Below, in pieces: positions 24,872-35,515 of a stretch of DNA of 64,000 bases. The notes under the pieces are model-generated. The model saw nothing but the letters and a program-made list of their open reading frames with translations, was not told the DNA's origin and made no database searches. This DNA is from Microbacterium sp. 1S1 (GTDB lineage Bacteria; Actinomycetota; Actinomycetes; Actinomycetales; Microbacteriaceae): positions 372,001-436,000 of the forward strand of contig NZ_CP043430.1 of assembly GCF_008271365.1 (NCBI RefSeq). The letters run 5' to 3'. Positions within the stretch are counted from its first letter, which is position 1. Every line of letters begins with the position of its first letter. A program made the translations under genes and the position numbers.

Positions 24872-26239
24872 ATGGCCACCCGGAAACCCGCTCCCCCCGC
24901 GTACGTCTGCACCGAGTGCGGATGGACGACGGCCAAGTGGGTCGGCCGCTGCGGCGAATGCCAGCAGTGGGGAACGGTGCAGGAGCAGGCCGCGCAGACC
25001 GGAATCCTCCGGCGGGTCAGCGCCCTCCCCCCGACGGCGGACCGCGCTGCGCGGCCGATCACGCAGATCACGACGCAGGACGCCCCTCGCCGCACGAGCG
25101 GCGTCGGCGAGTTCGACAGGGTGCTCGGCGGCGGCATCGTCCCGGGAGCGGCGATCCTCCTCAGCGGCGAGCCCGGTGTGGGCAAGTCCACCCTGCTCCT
25201 CGAGGTCGCCGCGCAGGCGGCACGGAGCGGACGACGCGTCCTCTACGCGAGCGCCGAGGAGTCCCCTGCACAGGTCCGGCTGCGGGCCGAACGTACCGGC
25301 GCCCTGCACGACGAGCTCTACCTCGCGAGCGAGACCGACCTCGCGACCATCCTCGGCCACATCGACGAGGTGCAGCCGCAGCTCGTCATCGTCGACTCCG
25401 TGCAGACGGTGTCCTCGTCCCTCACCGACGGTGCCGCGGGCCAGCCCAGCCAGGTTCGCGAAGTCGCCGCGACCCTCATCCGGGTGGCGAAGGAGCGGGA
25501 CCTGCCGATCGTCATCGTGGGCCATGTGACGAAGGACGGCCAGGTCGCCGGCCCCCGGGTGCTGGAACATCTCGTCGACGTCGTCTGCCACTTCGAGGGC
25601 GACCGGCAGACCTCTCTGCGGTTCATCCGTGCCCTCAAGAATCGCTTCGGTCCGACCGACGAGGTCGGCTGCTTCGAGATGACCGGAGACGGCATCGCCG
25701 AGGTCCCTGACCCGTCCGGCCTGTTCCTGTCGCAGGGCGCGTCCGAACCGGGCACCTGCGTCGCGATCTCGCTCGAGGGCCGCCGCGCCCTTCCCGTCGA
25801 GGTGCAGGCGCTCACCGTCCCGAGCAACGCCCCCAACCCTCGGCGCATCGTGCACGGTCTCGACTCCTCGCGCGTGGCCATGGTGCTCGCGATCCTCGAG
25901 CGGCGGGCGGGTGTGCCGACCGGCAGCCTCGATGTCTACGTGTCCACCGTCGGCGGCGTGCGTTTCACCGAGCCCGCCGCCGACCTCGCCATCGCGATCG
26001 CCGTCGCCGGCTCCATCCAGATGATCTCCGTCCCGCGCACGGTGGCCGCGGTCGGCGAACTCAGTCTCGCCGGCGAGGTGCGGCCGGTGACGCAGGCGGC
26101 GCAGCGCCGATCCGAGGCCGCGCGGCTCGGCTACGAGCAGGTCGTCGACGATCGGTCGAAGACGCTGCGAGCGGCGCTGGGCGACATCAGAGCGCGCAAC
26201 AGCACTCGCCGCCCTGACCGAGACATTCCGCCGTTCTGA
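24872..26239 (+). CDS. radA: DNA repair protein RadA
   Basis: A 455-residue RecA-like branch-migration helicase in recombination. It has a C4 zinc finger (Cys13, 16, 27, 30), Walker A GEPGVGKST (99-107), the RadA-specific KNRFG (256-260) and a C-terminal Lon-protease-like domain (about 290-440, VYVSTVGGVRFTEPAADLA) without proteolytic function. Full length for the family. It is leaderless from TAGCCT. Confidence 0.96.
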   Translation: MATRKPAPPAYVCTECGWTTAKWVGRCGECQQWGTVQEQAAQTGILRRVSALPPTADRAARPITQITTQDAPRRTSGVGEFDRVLGGGIVPGAAILLSGEPGVGKSTLLLEVAAQAARSGRRVLYASAEESPAQVRLRAERTGALHDELYLASETDLATILGHIDEVQPQLVIVDSVQTVSSSLTDGAAGQPSQVREVAATLIRVAKERDLPIVIVGHVTKDGQVAGPRVLEHLVDVVCHFEGDRQTSLRFIRALKNRFGPTDEVGCFEMTGDGIAEVPDPSGLFLSQGASEPGTCVAISLEGRRALPVEVQALTVPSNAPNPRRIVHGLDSSRVAMVLAILERRAGVPTGSLDVYVSTVGGVRFTEPAADLAIAIAVAGSIQMISVPRTVAAVGELSLAGEVRPVTQAAQRRSEAARLGYEQVVDDRSKTLRAALGDIRARNSTRRPDRDIPPF

Positions 26240-26263
26240 GCCAGCAGCCGCGCCGGCGAACTG

Positions 26264-26683
26264 TCAGGCGTCGAGAGCCTTGAGCAGCTCCACCGGGTCA
26301 GCCTGCATCGGGTGGGGTCCGGCGATGTCGAGGAAGACGGTCGTGATCGGGTGCGCCGAGAGGAAGGTGCGCAGCCAGGTCGCGTCGAAGATCCCGACGC
26401 CCGGCGGCAGGTTCGCGGGCTTGTTCTTCGCATCGCTGAAGAGCAGCAGCGCGAGGTCACCGGAGTTCGGGTCGCGGTAGGTCCACACCTCGCCGCTGTC
26501 GAGCGGGTTGTCACGAGCGCCCGGTTTGATGAGGGGAACGACGGTGGTGCCGTGCCGCAGGGCGAGGGCCACGGCGGCGACGTCCTGCTTCTCGAGGGCG
26601 ACCGCCAACGCCTCGGACCGGAAGTCCTCGGGGGCGGGCTTCCTCTTCGGGCTCTTCCCGGACTTCGCCTTCTTCGCTGCCAT
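26264..26683 (-). CDS. SseB-like domain protein
   Basis: A 139-residue soluble protein. It has a Lys/Pro-rich N-terminus (about 20 residues) and a domain resembling the SseB N-terminal fold (ALEKQDVAAVALALRHGTTVVPLI, LALLLFSDAKN, GIFDATWLRTFLSAHPITTVFLD). Its role in non-pathogenic actinobacteria is unknown. The start is leaderless, with TAAGCT (26690-26695) 6 nt upstream. It is convergent with radA. Confidence 0.65.
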   Translation of the reverse strand: MAAKKAKSGKSPKRKPAPEDFRSEALAVALEKQDVAAVALALRHGTTVVPLIKPGARDNPLDSGEVWTYRDPNSGDLALLLFSDAKNKPANLPPGVGIFDATWLRTFLSAHPITTVFLDIAGPHPMQADPVELLKALDA

Positions 26684-26730
26684 GCTCCCAGCTTAGGCAC
26701 CGGGGCCCGGGATCCGCGCCGGACATGATT

Positions 26731-26780
26731 GGGGCCCTCTCGAGTCCTCCATTGGGGACTGGGGTACTCGAGAGGGCCCT
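26731..26780. other. Long stem-loop in a 236-bp intergenic region
   Basis: GGGCCCTCTCGAGT (26732-26745) pairs perfectly with ACTCGAGAGGGCCC (26766-26779) around a 20-nt loop rich in GGGG. It lies between a downstream gene's promoter and an upstream gene's stop (both minus strand). It could be a terminator or part of a small RNA; neither is proven. Confidence 0.45.
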
Positions 26781-26919
26781 CGGACTCTCGGGCGGCGGTG
26801 TCGAAGCGCTGGGGACGCTGTAGTTCGACGCCACTGGGGATGGCATGTTGCCGCATAGGCGGAGAGTCACCTCTATGGTATCCCAAAGAAGGAGTCCTGT
26901 CAGCACAGGCCCGCTTCGC

Positions 26920-27561
26920 CTAGAACAAGAGGATCTGCGTGGTGGACGCGCTGGGGAAACCACCGATCGAGACGCCCACGTGGTACGACGCTCCCCCGCC
27001 AGGAGCACGCTGGCGGTTCTCCTGTGCGCACGTCTCGACACTGGACCGCGTGCGATCCCAGACGACCGGCTCCTTGCTCACTACGGTGGCCCCGGCCGTG
27101 AGCGTGGCGATCATGCTGCTCGGGTTCTCCTGGCAGTCGGTGGAGCGCCACCATACGTCGGAGCCGCTGGAGACCGTGAACACCTGCGTCGTCGAGCCGA
27201 CGTCGATCGTGCAGTCCCGGGTGCCCGTGTTCGTCAGGGAGATGGAGAGCTTCGGCGAGACGCCCGCCGCGTACGACTCGGCGTCCGTGACAGCCTTCAC
27301 CTCGACATCCTTCGCCTCACACGCGACGACCGCCGGAGTGGCGTCCGCCGACGGCGACGGTGAGGGCGACGGAGAGGACGGCGCGGACGGGGTCGGGTCC
27401 GCGGCCGCGGAGGAGGTCGGCGCGGGGCTCTGTCCCCCGGCCGCCCAGGGCCGTGCGACGAGAAGCCAGACGGCGGCACCGACGATCGCGAGGACGAGGA
27501 TCAGCCCGAGCAGCACCGCCAGCCGCCGACGACGGTACACGGCGGCGGAGTGGCGGGGCAT
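26920..27561 (-). CDS. Membrane-anchored exported protein with Ser/Pro-rich stalk
   Basis: A 213-residue protein. A basic N-terminus and one membrane helix (about 14-36) are followed by a low-complexity Ser/Pro/Ala linker (about 43-72) and an extracytoplasmic domain of about 135 residues. That domain has four Cys that could form disulfides and an immunoglobulin-like feel (SISLTNTGTRDCTIDVG). Close to actinobacterial DUF4232-type proteins in style but not assigned. It is leaderless, with TAGCCT (27568-27573) 6 nt before the ATG. Confidence 0.65.
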   Translation of the reverse strand: MPRHSAAVYRRRRLAVLLGLILVLAIVGAAVWLLVARPWAAGGQSPAPTSSAAADPTPSAPSSPSPSPSPSADATPAVVACEAKDVEVKAVTDAESYAAGVSPKLSISLTNTGTRDCTIDVGSTTQVFTVSSGSDVWWRSTDCQENPSSMIATLTAGATVVSKEPVVWDRTRSSVETCAQENRQRAPGGGASYHVGVSIGGFPSASTTQILLF

Positions 27562-27621
27562 GCCTCCAGGCTAAGCGATCGGCCTCCGTGAGCCTGGGAG
27601 GCGCGAGGCGGTGGCCCGGGC

Positions 27622-28122
27622 TCAGAGCACCTTGAGCATGCGCGTGTTGCCGAGGGTGTTCGGCTTCACGTGCGCGAGGTCGAGGAACTCCTCGACGCCG
27701 GCATCACCGCTGCGCAGGAGCTGCGAGTACACGTCGGGATCGACGACCTGCTCCCCGATCGGCGTGAAGCCCCGACGGCCGAAGAAGTCCACCTCGAAGG
27801 TGAGACAGAACAGCCGCGTGAGGCCGAGCGCCCGCGCGTTCTCCTCCAGCCGCTCGACGATGGCCCGACCGACGCCGTGATGCAGCCAGTCGTCGCGGAC
27901 GAGCAGTGTGCGCACCTCGCCCAGGTCCTCCCAGATCACATGGAGCGCTCCGCAACCGATCAGCTCGCCATCGGCTTCGGCGACGACGAACTCCTGCACG
28001 GCGCCATAGAGCACGGCGAGGTCTTTGCCGAGAAGGATGCGCTGCTCCACCATCGGCTGGAGCAGGTTCCGGATGCTGACGATGTCGGCGCTGCGGGCCG
28101 GCCGGACGATGTACGCGCTCAC
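27622..28122 (-). CDS. argA: Amino-acid N-acetyltransferase (N-acetylglutamate synthase, GNAT type)
   Basis: A 166-residue stand-alone GNAT matching the short actinobacterial ArgA (Rv2747-like): VRPARSADIVSIRNLL, GCGALHVIWEDLGEVRTL, WLHHGVGRAIVERL and LTRLFCLTFEVDFFGRRGF. It makes N-acetylglutamate, the first step of arginine synthesis, without the kinase-like domain of E. coli ArgA. The GTG start is leaderless: TAGGCT (28129-28134) ends 6 nt upstream. Other arg genes are not in the window. Confidence 0.8.
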   Translation of the reverse strand: MSAYIVRPARSADIVSIRNLLQPMVEQRILLGKDLAVLYGAVQEFVVAEADGELIGCGALHVIWEDLGEVRTLLVRDDWLHHGVGRAIVERLEENARALGLTRLFCLTFEVDFFGRRGFTPIGEQVVDPDVYSQLLRSGDAGVEEFLDLAHVKPNTLGNTRMLKVL

Positions 28123-28274
28123 CCGACCAGCCTAGGTCCCGCCCCTGCCGTCACCACTCCGACGCGGCACGGCTTCGGAGATCCCGGCCGTCACCCCGCC
28201 GCCTGGGGGCGTCGCCCCGCGTGTCGCCTCGCCGGTCCGACGTCGTACCGGGAGGGGGCGATGCGGGGAGACGA

Positions 28275-28308
28275 CGAAGGGGCGGATGCTGTCGCATCCG
28301 CCCCTTCG
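28275..28308 (-). terminator. clpC terminator
   Basis: A 15-bp stem (28275-28289 with 28294-28308) and a TGTC tetraloop lie 17 bp after the clpC stop on the minus strand. Confidence 0.8.
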
Positions 28309-28325
28309 GGTGATGGTGTCGAGGA

Positions 28326-30857
<2,532 letters not shown>

Positions 30858-30965
30858 GTTGACTCCTTATTCGCACGGGGCGAAGACGCATGAAGCGCTT
30901 GTACATCGAGAGTAACGACCAGGAATGGCGGGTATGCCCGTGTTCGCCGTGGGCATAGCGAGGTC

Positions 30966-31014
30966 TTGACGGGTTTATCGACAGTCGTTATGTTAACGAA
31001 AGTCGATAAACCCG
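30966..31014 (+). promoter_or_regulatory. Consensus promoter embedded in a 45-bp palindrome
   Basis: A -35 box TTGACG (30966-30971) and a -10 box TATGTT (30989-30994) are spaced by 17 bp. Centred on 30992, a palindrome runs from 30970 to 31014: outer arms of 13 bp (CGGGTTTATCGAC / GTCGATAAACCCG), two mismatches, then TCGTTA / TAACGA inner arms. Binding here would block RNA polymerase; the operon's own Cro/C1-type protein is the likely ligand (inference). Confidence 0.75.
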
Positions 31015-31032
31015 GACAGTCAGGAGGAGCTC

Positions 31033-31656
31033 ATGCTCGCCACAGGAAGACGCCCCTCGCTCGCCGACGGCGTCGCACTCGGGCTCATCGCGACCGGCGC
31101 CGTCAGCGTCGGGATCGGCGCCGTCGTCGCCGTCGCGCAGGCCGCCGGTGCACTGTTCTCTCCGTCGCCGACGGTCGCGATGCCGGTGCACGACGTCGAC
31201 CTCTCCGCCCTGGACGGCGTGGTCGGGGTCGAGAGCGCCACCGTGGACTCCGCCCTCGTCACGCTCACCGCGCCTTCCACGAGCGCCCGCTGGCTGCTAC
31301 TGCTCGAGACGGCGCTCCCCGCGCTCGCCACCGTGGCGCTGTGCGCGGTGGTCTGGTGGCTGGGCGTCTCCCTCATCCGCTCCCGACCGTTCCGCGCCTC
31401 CCTCGGGTGGATGTTCGCCGTCGCCGCCTGCCTGCTGATGGCGGGCACCCTGTTCGGGCAGCTCGCCGGGGGCATCGGCCGCGCCGAGATCGTGAAGGAT
31501 CTCGCCGCGACCGACCCCGCGGTCGAGGACGTGCTGTGGGCGCTGCTCATGGAGTTCGATCTCGCACCCGTGGGGTGGGCGTTCGCCCTGGCTCTCGTGG
31601 CAGGCGTCTTCACCATCGGCCGCCGTCTGCAGCGCGACACGGAGGGACTGGTCTGA
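31033..31656 (+). CDS. DUF2975-like membrane protein (paralogue 1)
   Basis: A 207-residue membrane protein with four predicted helices (about 15-40, 90-112, 125-148, 176-198) and an extracellular loop between the first two. The C-terminus RRLQRDTEGLV is shared with the next two gene products. Layout and the partner HTH gene match DUF2975/YoaS-type proteins, whose role is unknown. A strong AGGAGGAG (31022-31029) precedes the ATG. First gene of a four-gene overlapping operon. Confidence 0.7.
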   Translation: MLATGRRPSLADGVALGLIATGAVSVGIGAVVAVAQAAGALFSPSPTVAMPVHDVDLSALDGVVGVESATVDSALVTLTAPSTSARWLLLLETALPALATVALCAVVWWLGVSLIRSRPFRASLGWMFAVAACLLMAGTLFGQLAGGIGRAEIVKDLAATDPAVEDVLWALLMEFDLAPVGWAFALALVAGVFTIGRRLQRDTEGLV

Positions 31657-32291
31657 TGGCCACCGACACCGCCACCCGCTCCGAGCGGGCCGACGCGATC
31701 ACCGTCATCCTCTACGCGGCCGCGGCTCTCGTGACCGTCGGCCTCGCGACGATGCTGCGCGTCGCCGGCACCTTCCGGGACGCCGGGATCGCGTGGTCGA
31801 TCCCCATCGACGAACAGCCGATCTCGGCGACCACGGATTCCGGTCAGATCTCCGTCGAGGGCATCGCGCAGGAAGCGATGGTCTTCGCGACCGGAGTGAA
31901 CGGCGTCTCGATCGCCGCCATCGTCGCGGCCATCGCACTGTGGGTCCTGGCCGCCGTCGCCATCATCGGCGCGGTGACGCTCGTCGCCTGGAACTTCCTC
32001 CGCGGCCGGTTCTTCGTGCCGGGCAACGCACGCGCCTTCGACGTGATCGGCTGGACGCTCGTGCTCGCGCCGATCGCGATCGTGATGCTCGAGACCATGG
32101 GGCGGAACGGCGTGACCGCGGCTCTCGGCCTCGGCGACGGGGAGCCCGTCCACCCGATCGAGTTCTGGACGATCGCACCGATCTTCGCCGTCGGGGTGAC
32201 CGTCGGGTTGATCGCCGTCGCCTTCCGTCGCGGTATCCGGCTACAACAGGAGAAGGTCGTGCTGGAGCGCGACACGGAGGGACTGGTCTGA
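31656..32291 (+). CDS. DUF2975-like membrane protein (paralogue 2)
   Basis: A 211-residue protein with four predicted helices (about 18-40, 85-112, 125-146, 170-192) and a short extracellular loop. It ends VLERDTEGLV. Its ATG shares one base with the previous stop (TGATG), so translation is coupled. It clearly looks like a relative of the genes on either side, from tandem duplication. Confidence 0.7.
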   Translation: MATDTATRSERADAITVILYAAAALVTVGLATMLRVAGTFRDAGIAWSIPIDEQPISATTDSGQISVEGIAQEAMVFATGVNGVSIAAIVAAIALWVLAAVAIIGAVTLVAWNFLRGRFFVPGNARAFDVIGWTLVLAPIAIVMLETMGRNGVTAALGLGDGEPVHPIEFWTIAPIFAVGVTVGLIAVAFRRGIRLQQEKVVLERDTEGLV

Positions 32292-33043
32292 TGATCACGT
32301 TCGGCTCGGAGGCCGTCTGGCCCTCGCTGCTCAACACCGGGATCGCGCTCGCGGTCTGTGCCGCGGTCGTCGCCCTCGTGGTCTGGAACAGCCGTCGCCG
32401 CGGCAGCCGCACCGTCGCCCTCGATGCGGCGCTCACGCTGTCCGGGTGGTGGATCACGCTCTCCGCACTCGGCGCGATGGTCATCGTCGTCAAGGCGTTC
32501 GCGGTGGACGGGGCGGAGCTGCACGGGGCGACGACGGTCTTCCTCGACTGGCCCGCGAGCCTCCCGTGCTCGGAGTACGGCGACAGCACGACGACCATGC
32601 TCAGCTGCGGCGGCACGAACCTCTCGGACTTCACCGTGGGCAACGCCTCGCTCGGCCTCCGTCTCCTCGCGGCCGCGGCGCAGCTCAGCACCCTCGCGCT
32701 CACCACCGTGCCCGCCGTCGTCCTCGCCCTCATCTGCTTCCATACCCTCCGCGGTCGCGCCTTCTCCCGCACCGTGGGCCGCGCGCTCGTCGGCGGCGCG
32801 CTCGCGCTGATGGCTCTCGGGGTTCTTTCCGACCTGCTGAACGGCATCGCCGCCACCGCGGGGCTGCGGGAGGCGTTGCCCGTGGACAGCGAGTGGTATC
32901 CGCCGGCGTATCAGCTCACGGTCACACCGCTGCCGTTCGCGGCAGCGCTCGGCCTCCTCGCCCTCGCCGCGGTGTTCCGTCAGGGCATGCGCGTGGAGCA
33001 GGAGCGCGCGGCCCTGGAGCGCGAGACGGAGGGGCTGGTGTGA
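32291..33043 (+). CDS. DUF2975-like membrane protein (paralogue 3)
   Basis: A 250-residue protein, longer than its paralogues. It has about five helices and an extracellular loop with two Cys (LPCSEYG and LSCGGTN), which may form a disulfide. It ends ALERETEGLV, the shared tail. TGATG overlap with paralogue 2 and GTGA overlap with the regulator gene show one transcript. Confidence 0.68.
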   Translation: MITFGSEAVWPSLLNTGIALAVCAAVVALVVWNSRRRGSRTVALDAALTLSGWWITLSALGAMVIVVKAFAVDGAELHGATTVFLDWPASLPCSEYGDSTTTMLSCGGTNLSDFTVGNASLGLRLLAAAAQLSTLALTTVPAVVLALICFHTLRGRAFSRTVGRALVGGALALMALGVLSDLLNGIAATAGLREALPVDSEWYPPAYQLTVTPLPFAAALGLLALAAVFRQGMRVEQERAALERETEGLV

Positions 33044-33276
33044 GCCCGGCGGAGAGCGACGACGAGTTCACGGGAATCCACTGCCGTCTCGACGAGCTGC
33101 TGGCCGCCCGCGGCATGACCCTGACGGAGCTGAGCGCCGCCGTCGGGGTCAGCATCGTGAACCTGTCGGTGCTGAAGAACGACCGCGCTCGCGCGATCCG
33201 TTACTCCACGCTGCGGGCCATCTGCGAGGCGCTCGACTGCGAGGTCGGCGAACTCCTCGTCCTCGCCGATCGCTGA
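33040..33276 (+). CDS. Small Cro/C1-type (YozG-like) helix-turn-helix regulator
   Basis: A 78-residue DNA-binding protein made up almost entirely of an HTH_26-like domain: LDELLAARGMTLTELSAAVG, VSIVNLSVLKNDRARAIRYSTL, EALDCEVGELLVL. It is the usual partner of DUF2975 genes and probably represses its operon through the 30970-31014 palindrome. It starts with a GTG overlapping the previous stop. Confidence 0.85.
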   Translation: MSPAESDDEFTGIHCRLDELLAARGMTLTELSAAVGVSIVNLSVLKNDRARAIRYSTLRAICEALDCEVGELLVLADR

Positions 33277-33290
33277 CACGCTGACACCGT

Positions 33291-33368
33291 CGACCCACCC
33301 CCTTCCGCGCACCCCGGCCTCTTGCGGACGCGCGCAGGGGGCCGGGACGCACAAAGAGGGGTGGGTCG
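33291..33368. repeat. Intergenic palindromic repeat, family A, copy 2
   Basis: The outer arms CGACCCACCCC and GGGGTGGGTCG are complementary. Inner blocks CCCCGGCC and GGCCGGG are similar to copy 3. It starts 15 bp after the HTH gene. Confidence 0.75.
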
Positions 33369-33445
33369 GCGGGAGGGCGAGCATGGTCACACAGGGGATT
33401 GCAAGCCCCTTCTATGAGTCGGCTGTGAGTGGGTACGGTCGCCTC

Positions 33446-33787
33446 ATGACCAGCACCCGCACCCCTTCGCGTCGCGGCCTCCGCCTCCTGGCGATCGTCC
33501 CGGCCGCTGCCCTCGCCTTCTCCCTCGCCGCCTGCGCGGGAGAGAGCCGCCCCTCGGTCGATGACGTGGCCGACGGCATCCAGCAGGTCTTCCAAGGCAC
33601 CGCGCAGGAGGACGCCATGACCGACGAGGCGGCCACGTGCCTCGCGGAGGCACTCGTCGACTCCGACCTCAGCAACGAGACGCTCGGGTACATCGCCGAC
33701 GGCGAGGACAAGCAGCGCGACGAGGCCGACAAAGCCCTCACGACACAGATCATCCAGGACAATCTCCAGAACTGCGTCACGCCCTGA
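33446..33787 (+). CDS. Small lipoprotein of unknown function
   Basis: A 113-residue exported lipoprotein. It has a basic N-terminus, a hydrophobic stretch and lipobox LAAC (Cys about 30). The mature acidic domain of about 80 residues has two Cys (TCLAEAL and NCVTP) likely joined by a disulfide. Leaderless start: TACGGT (33434-33439) ends 6 nt before the ATG. Confidence 0.7.
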   Translation: MTSTRTPSRRGLRLLAIVPAAALAFSLAACAGESRPSVDDVADGIQQVFQGTAQEDAMTDEAATCLAEALVDSDLSNETLGYIADGEDKQRDEADKALTTQIIQDNLQNCVTP

Positions 33788-33800
33788 CGGCGGATCGCAG

Positions 33801-33840
33801 CGAAGGATGACGGCCGTGGGAGGGTGGCCGTCATCCTTCG
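33801..33840. terminator. Terminator after the lipoprotein gene
   Basis: A 15-bp perfect stem (33801-33815 with 33826-33840) and a 10-nt loop lie 13 bp after the stop codon. Confidence 0.8.
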
Positions 33841-33886
33841 TCATATCCGCCCAGGGAATTCTCAGGCTCTCCTAGCGTTGAGCCTC

Positions 33887-33934
33887 ATGGCGTGCACCCG
33901 GCGCGCCGCGATTCTGGAGTCCCCACCTCAATGA
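33887..33934 (+). CDS. 15-codon mini-ORF coupled to the dicarboxylate symporter gene
   Basis: An ATG lies 8 nt after the -10-like TAGCGT (33873-33878). It encodes MACTRRAAILESPPQ and ends in a TGA that overlaps the symporter ATG (ATGA, 33931-33934). It may be a leader peptide coupling transcription start to symporter translation. Prediction from signals only. Confidence 0.38.
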   Translation: MACTRRAAILESPPQ

Positions 33935-35352
33935 GCACCACCGCACGCGCCCAGAAGGCGCCAGACACCCGCGGGCCGGTCCGGAAGCTGCTGACCTCGT
34001 TCGGCTTCCAGATCATCGCCGCCCTCGTCCTCGGCATCGCCGCCGGCCTGATCGGTCGTCAGCTCGGCGCCACGGCCGAGAACCCCACCGGAGTGTCGGC
34101 CACACTCGACACGATCGGCAGCTCCTATGTGACGCTGCTCCGCGCGGCCGTCGTCCCGTTGATCTTCACCGCGATCGTCGCGAGCATCTCGAACCTCCGT
34201 CGCGTGCAGAACGCCGCACGCCTCGCCGGGCAGACCATCCTGTGGTTCGCGATCACCGCTTTCATCGCGGTCGTCATCGGCATCGTCCTCGGCCTCGTGA
34301 TCCAGCCGGGCAGCCGCGCCGGCGAGGGCCTGGAGCCGGGCGAGCCGTACACGGTCGGCACCTGGTGGAACTTCCTGCTCGGTCTCATCCCGCAGAACTT
34401 CCTCGGCCTGACCGTCAGCACCTCCCCCGGCGCTACCGAGGGCTCGTTCACGTCGAGCGTCGGCTTCAACATCCTCCAGGTGATCGTGGTGGCCGCCGTC
34501 GTCGGCATCGCGGCGCTCAAGGCCGGCAAGAAGGCCGAGCCGTTCCTCGTCTTCACCGAGTCGCTGCTCAAGGTCATCCAGCGCGTGCTCTGGTGGATCA
34601 TCCGCATCGCCCCGCTCGGCACGTTCGGCCTCATCGGCTCCGCCGTCATCAAGTACGGCTGGGAGAAGCTGGCGTCGCTCGGCTGGTTCGCGGCCGCGGT
34701 CTACATCGGCCTCGCGCTCGTGCTGTTCGTCGTGTACCCGATCCTGGTCCGCACGCACGGCCTGTCCATCAAGCAGTACTTCTCGGGCGTGTGGCCCGCG
34801 GTGCAGCTCGCCTTCGTGAGCCGCTCCTCCATCGGGACGCTGCCGCTCACGGAGCGCGTGACCGAGCGCAACCTCGGCGTGCCCCGCTCCTACGCTTCGT
34901 TCGCGGTGCCGCTGGGCGCGACGACGAAGATGGACGGCTGCGCCGCGATCTACCCGGCCATCGCCGCGATCTTCGTCGCGCAGTTCTTCGGCATCGAGCT
35001 GAACTTCGTGCAGTACCTGCTGATCGTGATCGTCTCGGTCGTCGGCTCCGCTGCCACCGCCGGCACCACGGGTGCGGTCGTCATGCTCACGCTGACGCTG
35101 TCCACCCTGGGACTGCCGCTCGAGGGCGTCGGCCTGCTCCTCGCGATCGACCCGATCCTCGACATGGGCCGCACGGCCGTGAACGTCGCGGGTCAGGCGC
35201 TCGTCCCCGCGATCGTCGCGAAGCGCGAGGGCATCCTGGACGAGGAGCTCTACAACGCACCGCGCGAGGGCCTGCCCTTCGCCGATGACTCCGGCGACGA
35301 CGCACCCGAGGCGCCCGCCACCTCCGCCCCGGAGCCCGCCAGCACCCGCTGA
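33931..35352 (+). CDS. Dicarboxylate/amino acid:cation symporter (DAACS family)
   Basis: A 473-residue GltP/DctA-type transporter with eight helices and two re-entrant loops. It has the Ser-rich loop VSRSSIGTLPLTE, the substrate-site region PLGATTKMDGCAAIYP and the GSAATAGTTGAVVM and IDPILDMGRTAVNVAG motifs with the conserved Asp and Asn. It imports C4-dicarboxylates or acidic amino acids with Na+ or H+. An acidic Ala/Pro tail of about 40 residues follows. GGAG at 33916-33919 is the nearest Shine-Dalgarno. Confidence 0.9.
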   Translation: MSTTARAQKAPDTRGPVRKLLTSFGFQIIAALVLGIAAGLIGRQLGATAENPTGVSATLDTIGSSYVTLLRAAVVPLIFTAIVASISNLRRVQNAARLAGQTILWFAITAFIAVVIGIVLGLVIQPGSRAGEGLEPGEPYTVGTWWNFLLGLIPQNFLGLTVSTSPGATEGSFTSSVGFNILQVIVVAAVVGIAALKAGKKAEPFLVFTESLLKVIQRVLWWIIRIAPLGTFGLIGSAVIKYGWEKLASLGWFAAAVYIGLALVLFVVYPILVRTHGLSIKQYFSGVWPAVQLAFVSRSSIGTLPLTERVTERNLGVPRSYASFAVPLGATTKMDGCAAIYPAIAAIFVAQFFGIELNFVQYLLIVIVSVVGSAATAGTTGAVVMLTLTLSTLGLPLEGVGLLLAIDPILDMGRTAVNVAGQALVPAIVAKREGILDEELYNAPREGLPFADDSGDDAPEAPATSAPEPASTR

Positions 35353-35366
35353 GCCCGGTCGCGCAC

Positions 35367-35403
35367 AGAGCGCCCCACCCTCCTTCGGGAGGTGGGGCGC
35401 TCT
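35367..35403. terminator. Symporter terminator
   Basis: Near-perfect stem with AGAGCGCCCCACC and GGTGGGGCGCTCT outer arms and a TTCG loop, starting 14 bp after the stop and ending in TCTT. Confidence 0.82.
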
Positions 35404-35420
35404 TCGTATCCCCGCACCTC

Positions 35421-35505
35421 CGCCGACCCACCCCTTTTCGTGCGTCCCGGCCCCTTGCGTGCGACCGGAAGGGGCCGGGACGAACGGAAAAGGGGTGGGT
35501 CGGCG
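35421..35505. repeat. Intergenic palindromic repeat, family A, copy 3
   Basis: The longest copy. Its arms of about 36 nt run CGCCGACCCACCCCTTTTCG... and then CCCGGCCCCTT, pairing with AAGGGGCCGGG and ...AAAAGGGGTGGGTCGGCG with one bulge. The loop is about 12 nt. It sits 18 bp after the symporter terminator and 10 bp before the antiporter stop. Confidence 0.85.
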
Positions 35506-35515
35506 GGAAGGGGAG

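Noticed and set aside
26511..27041. Minus-strand open frame across the 26.7-26.9 kb gap
   Set aside because: The part in the gap looks faintly protein-like, but it overlaps two better genes in other frames and has no start signal.
30858..30965. ClgR operator upstream of clpC
   Set aside because: CGCTATGCC...GGCGAAC has the right ends, but the half-sites are 10 bp apart instead of about 5, so it does not fit the known motif.
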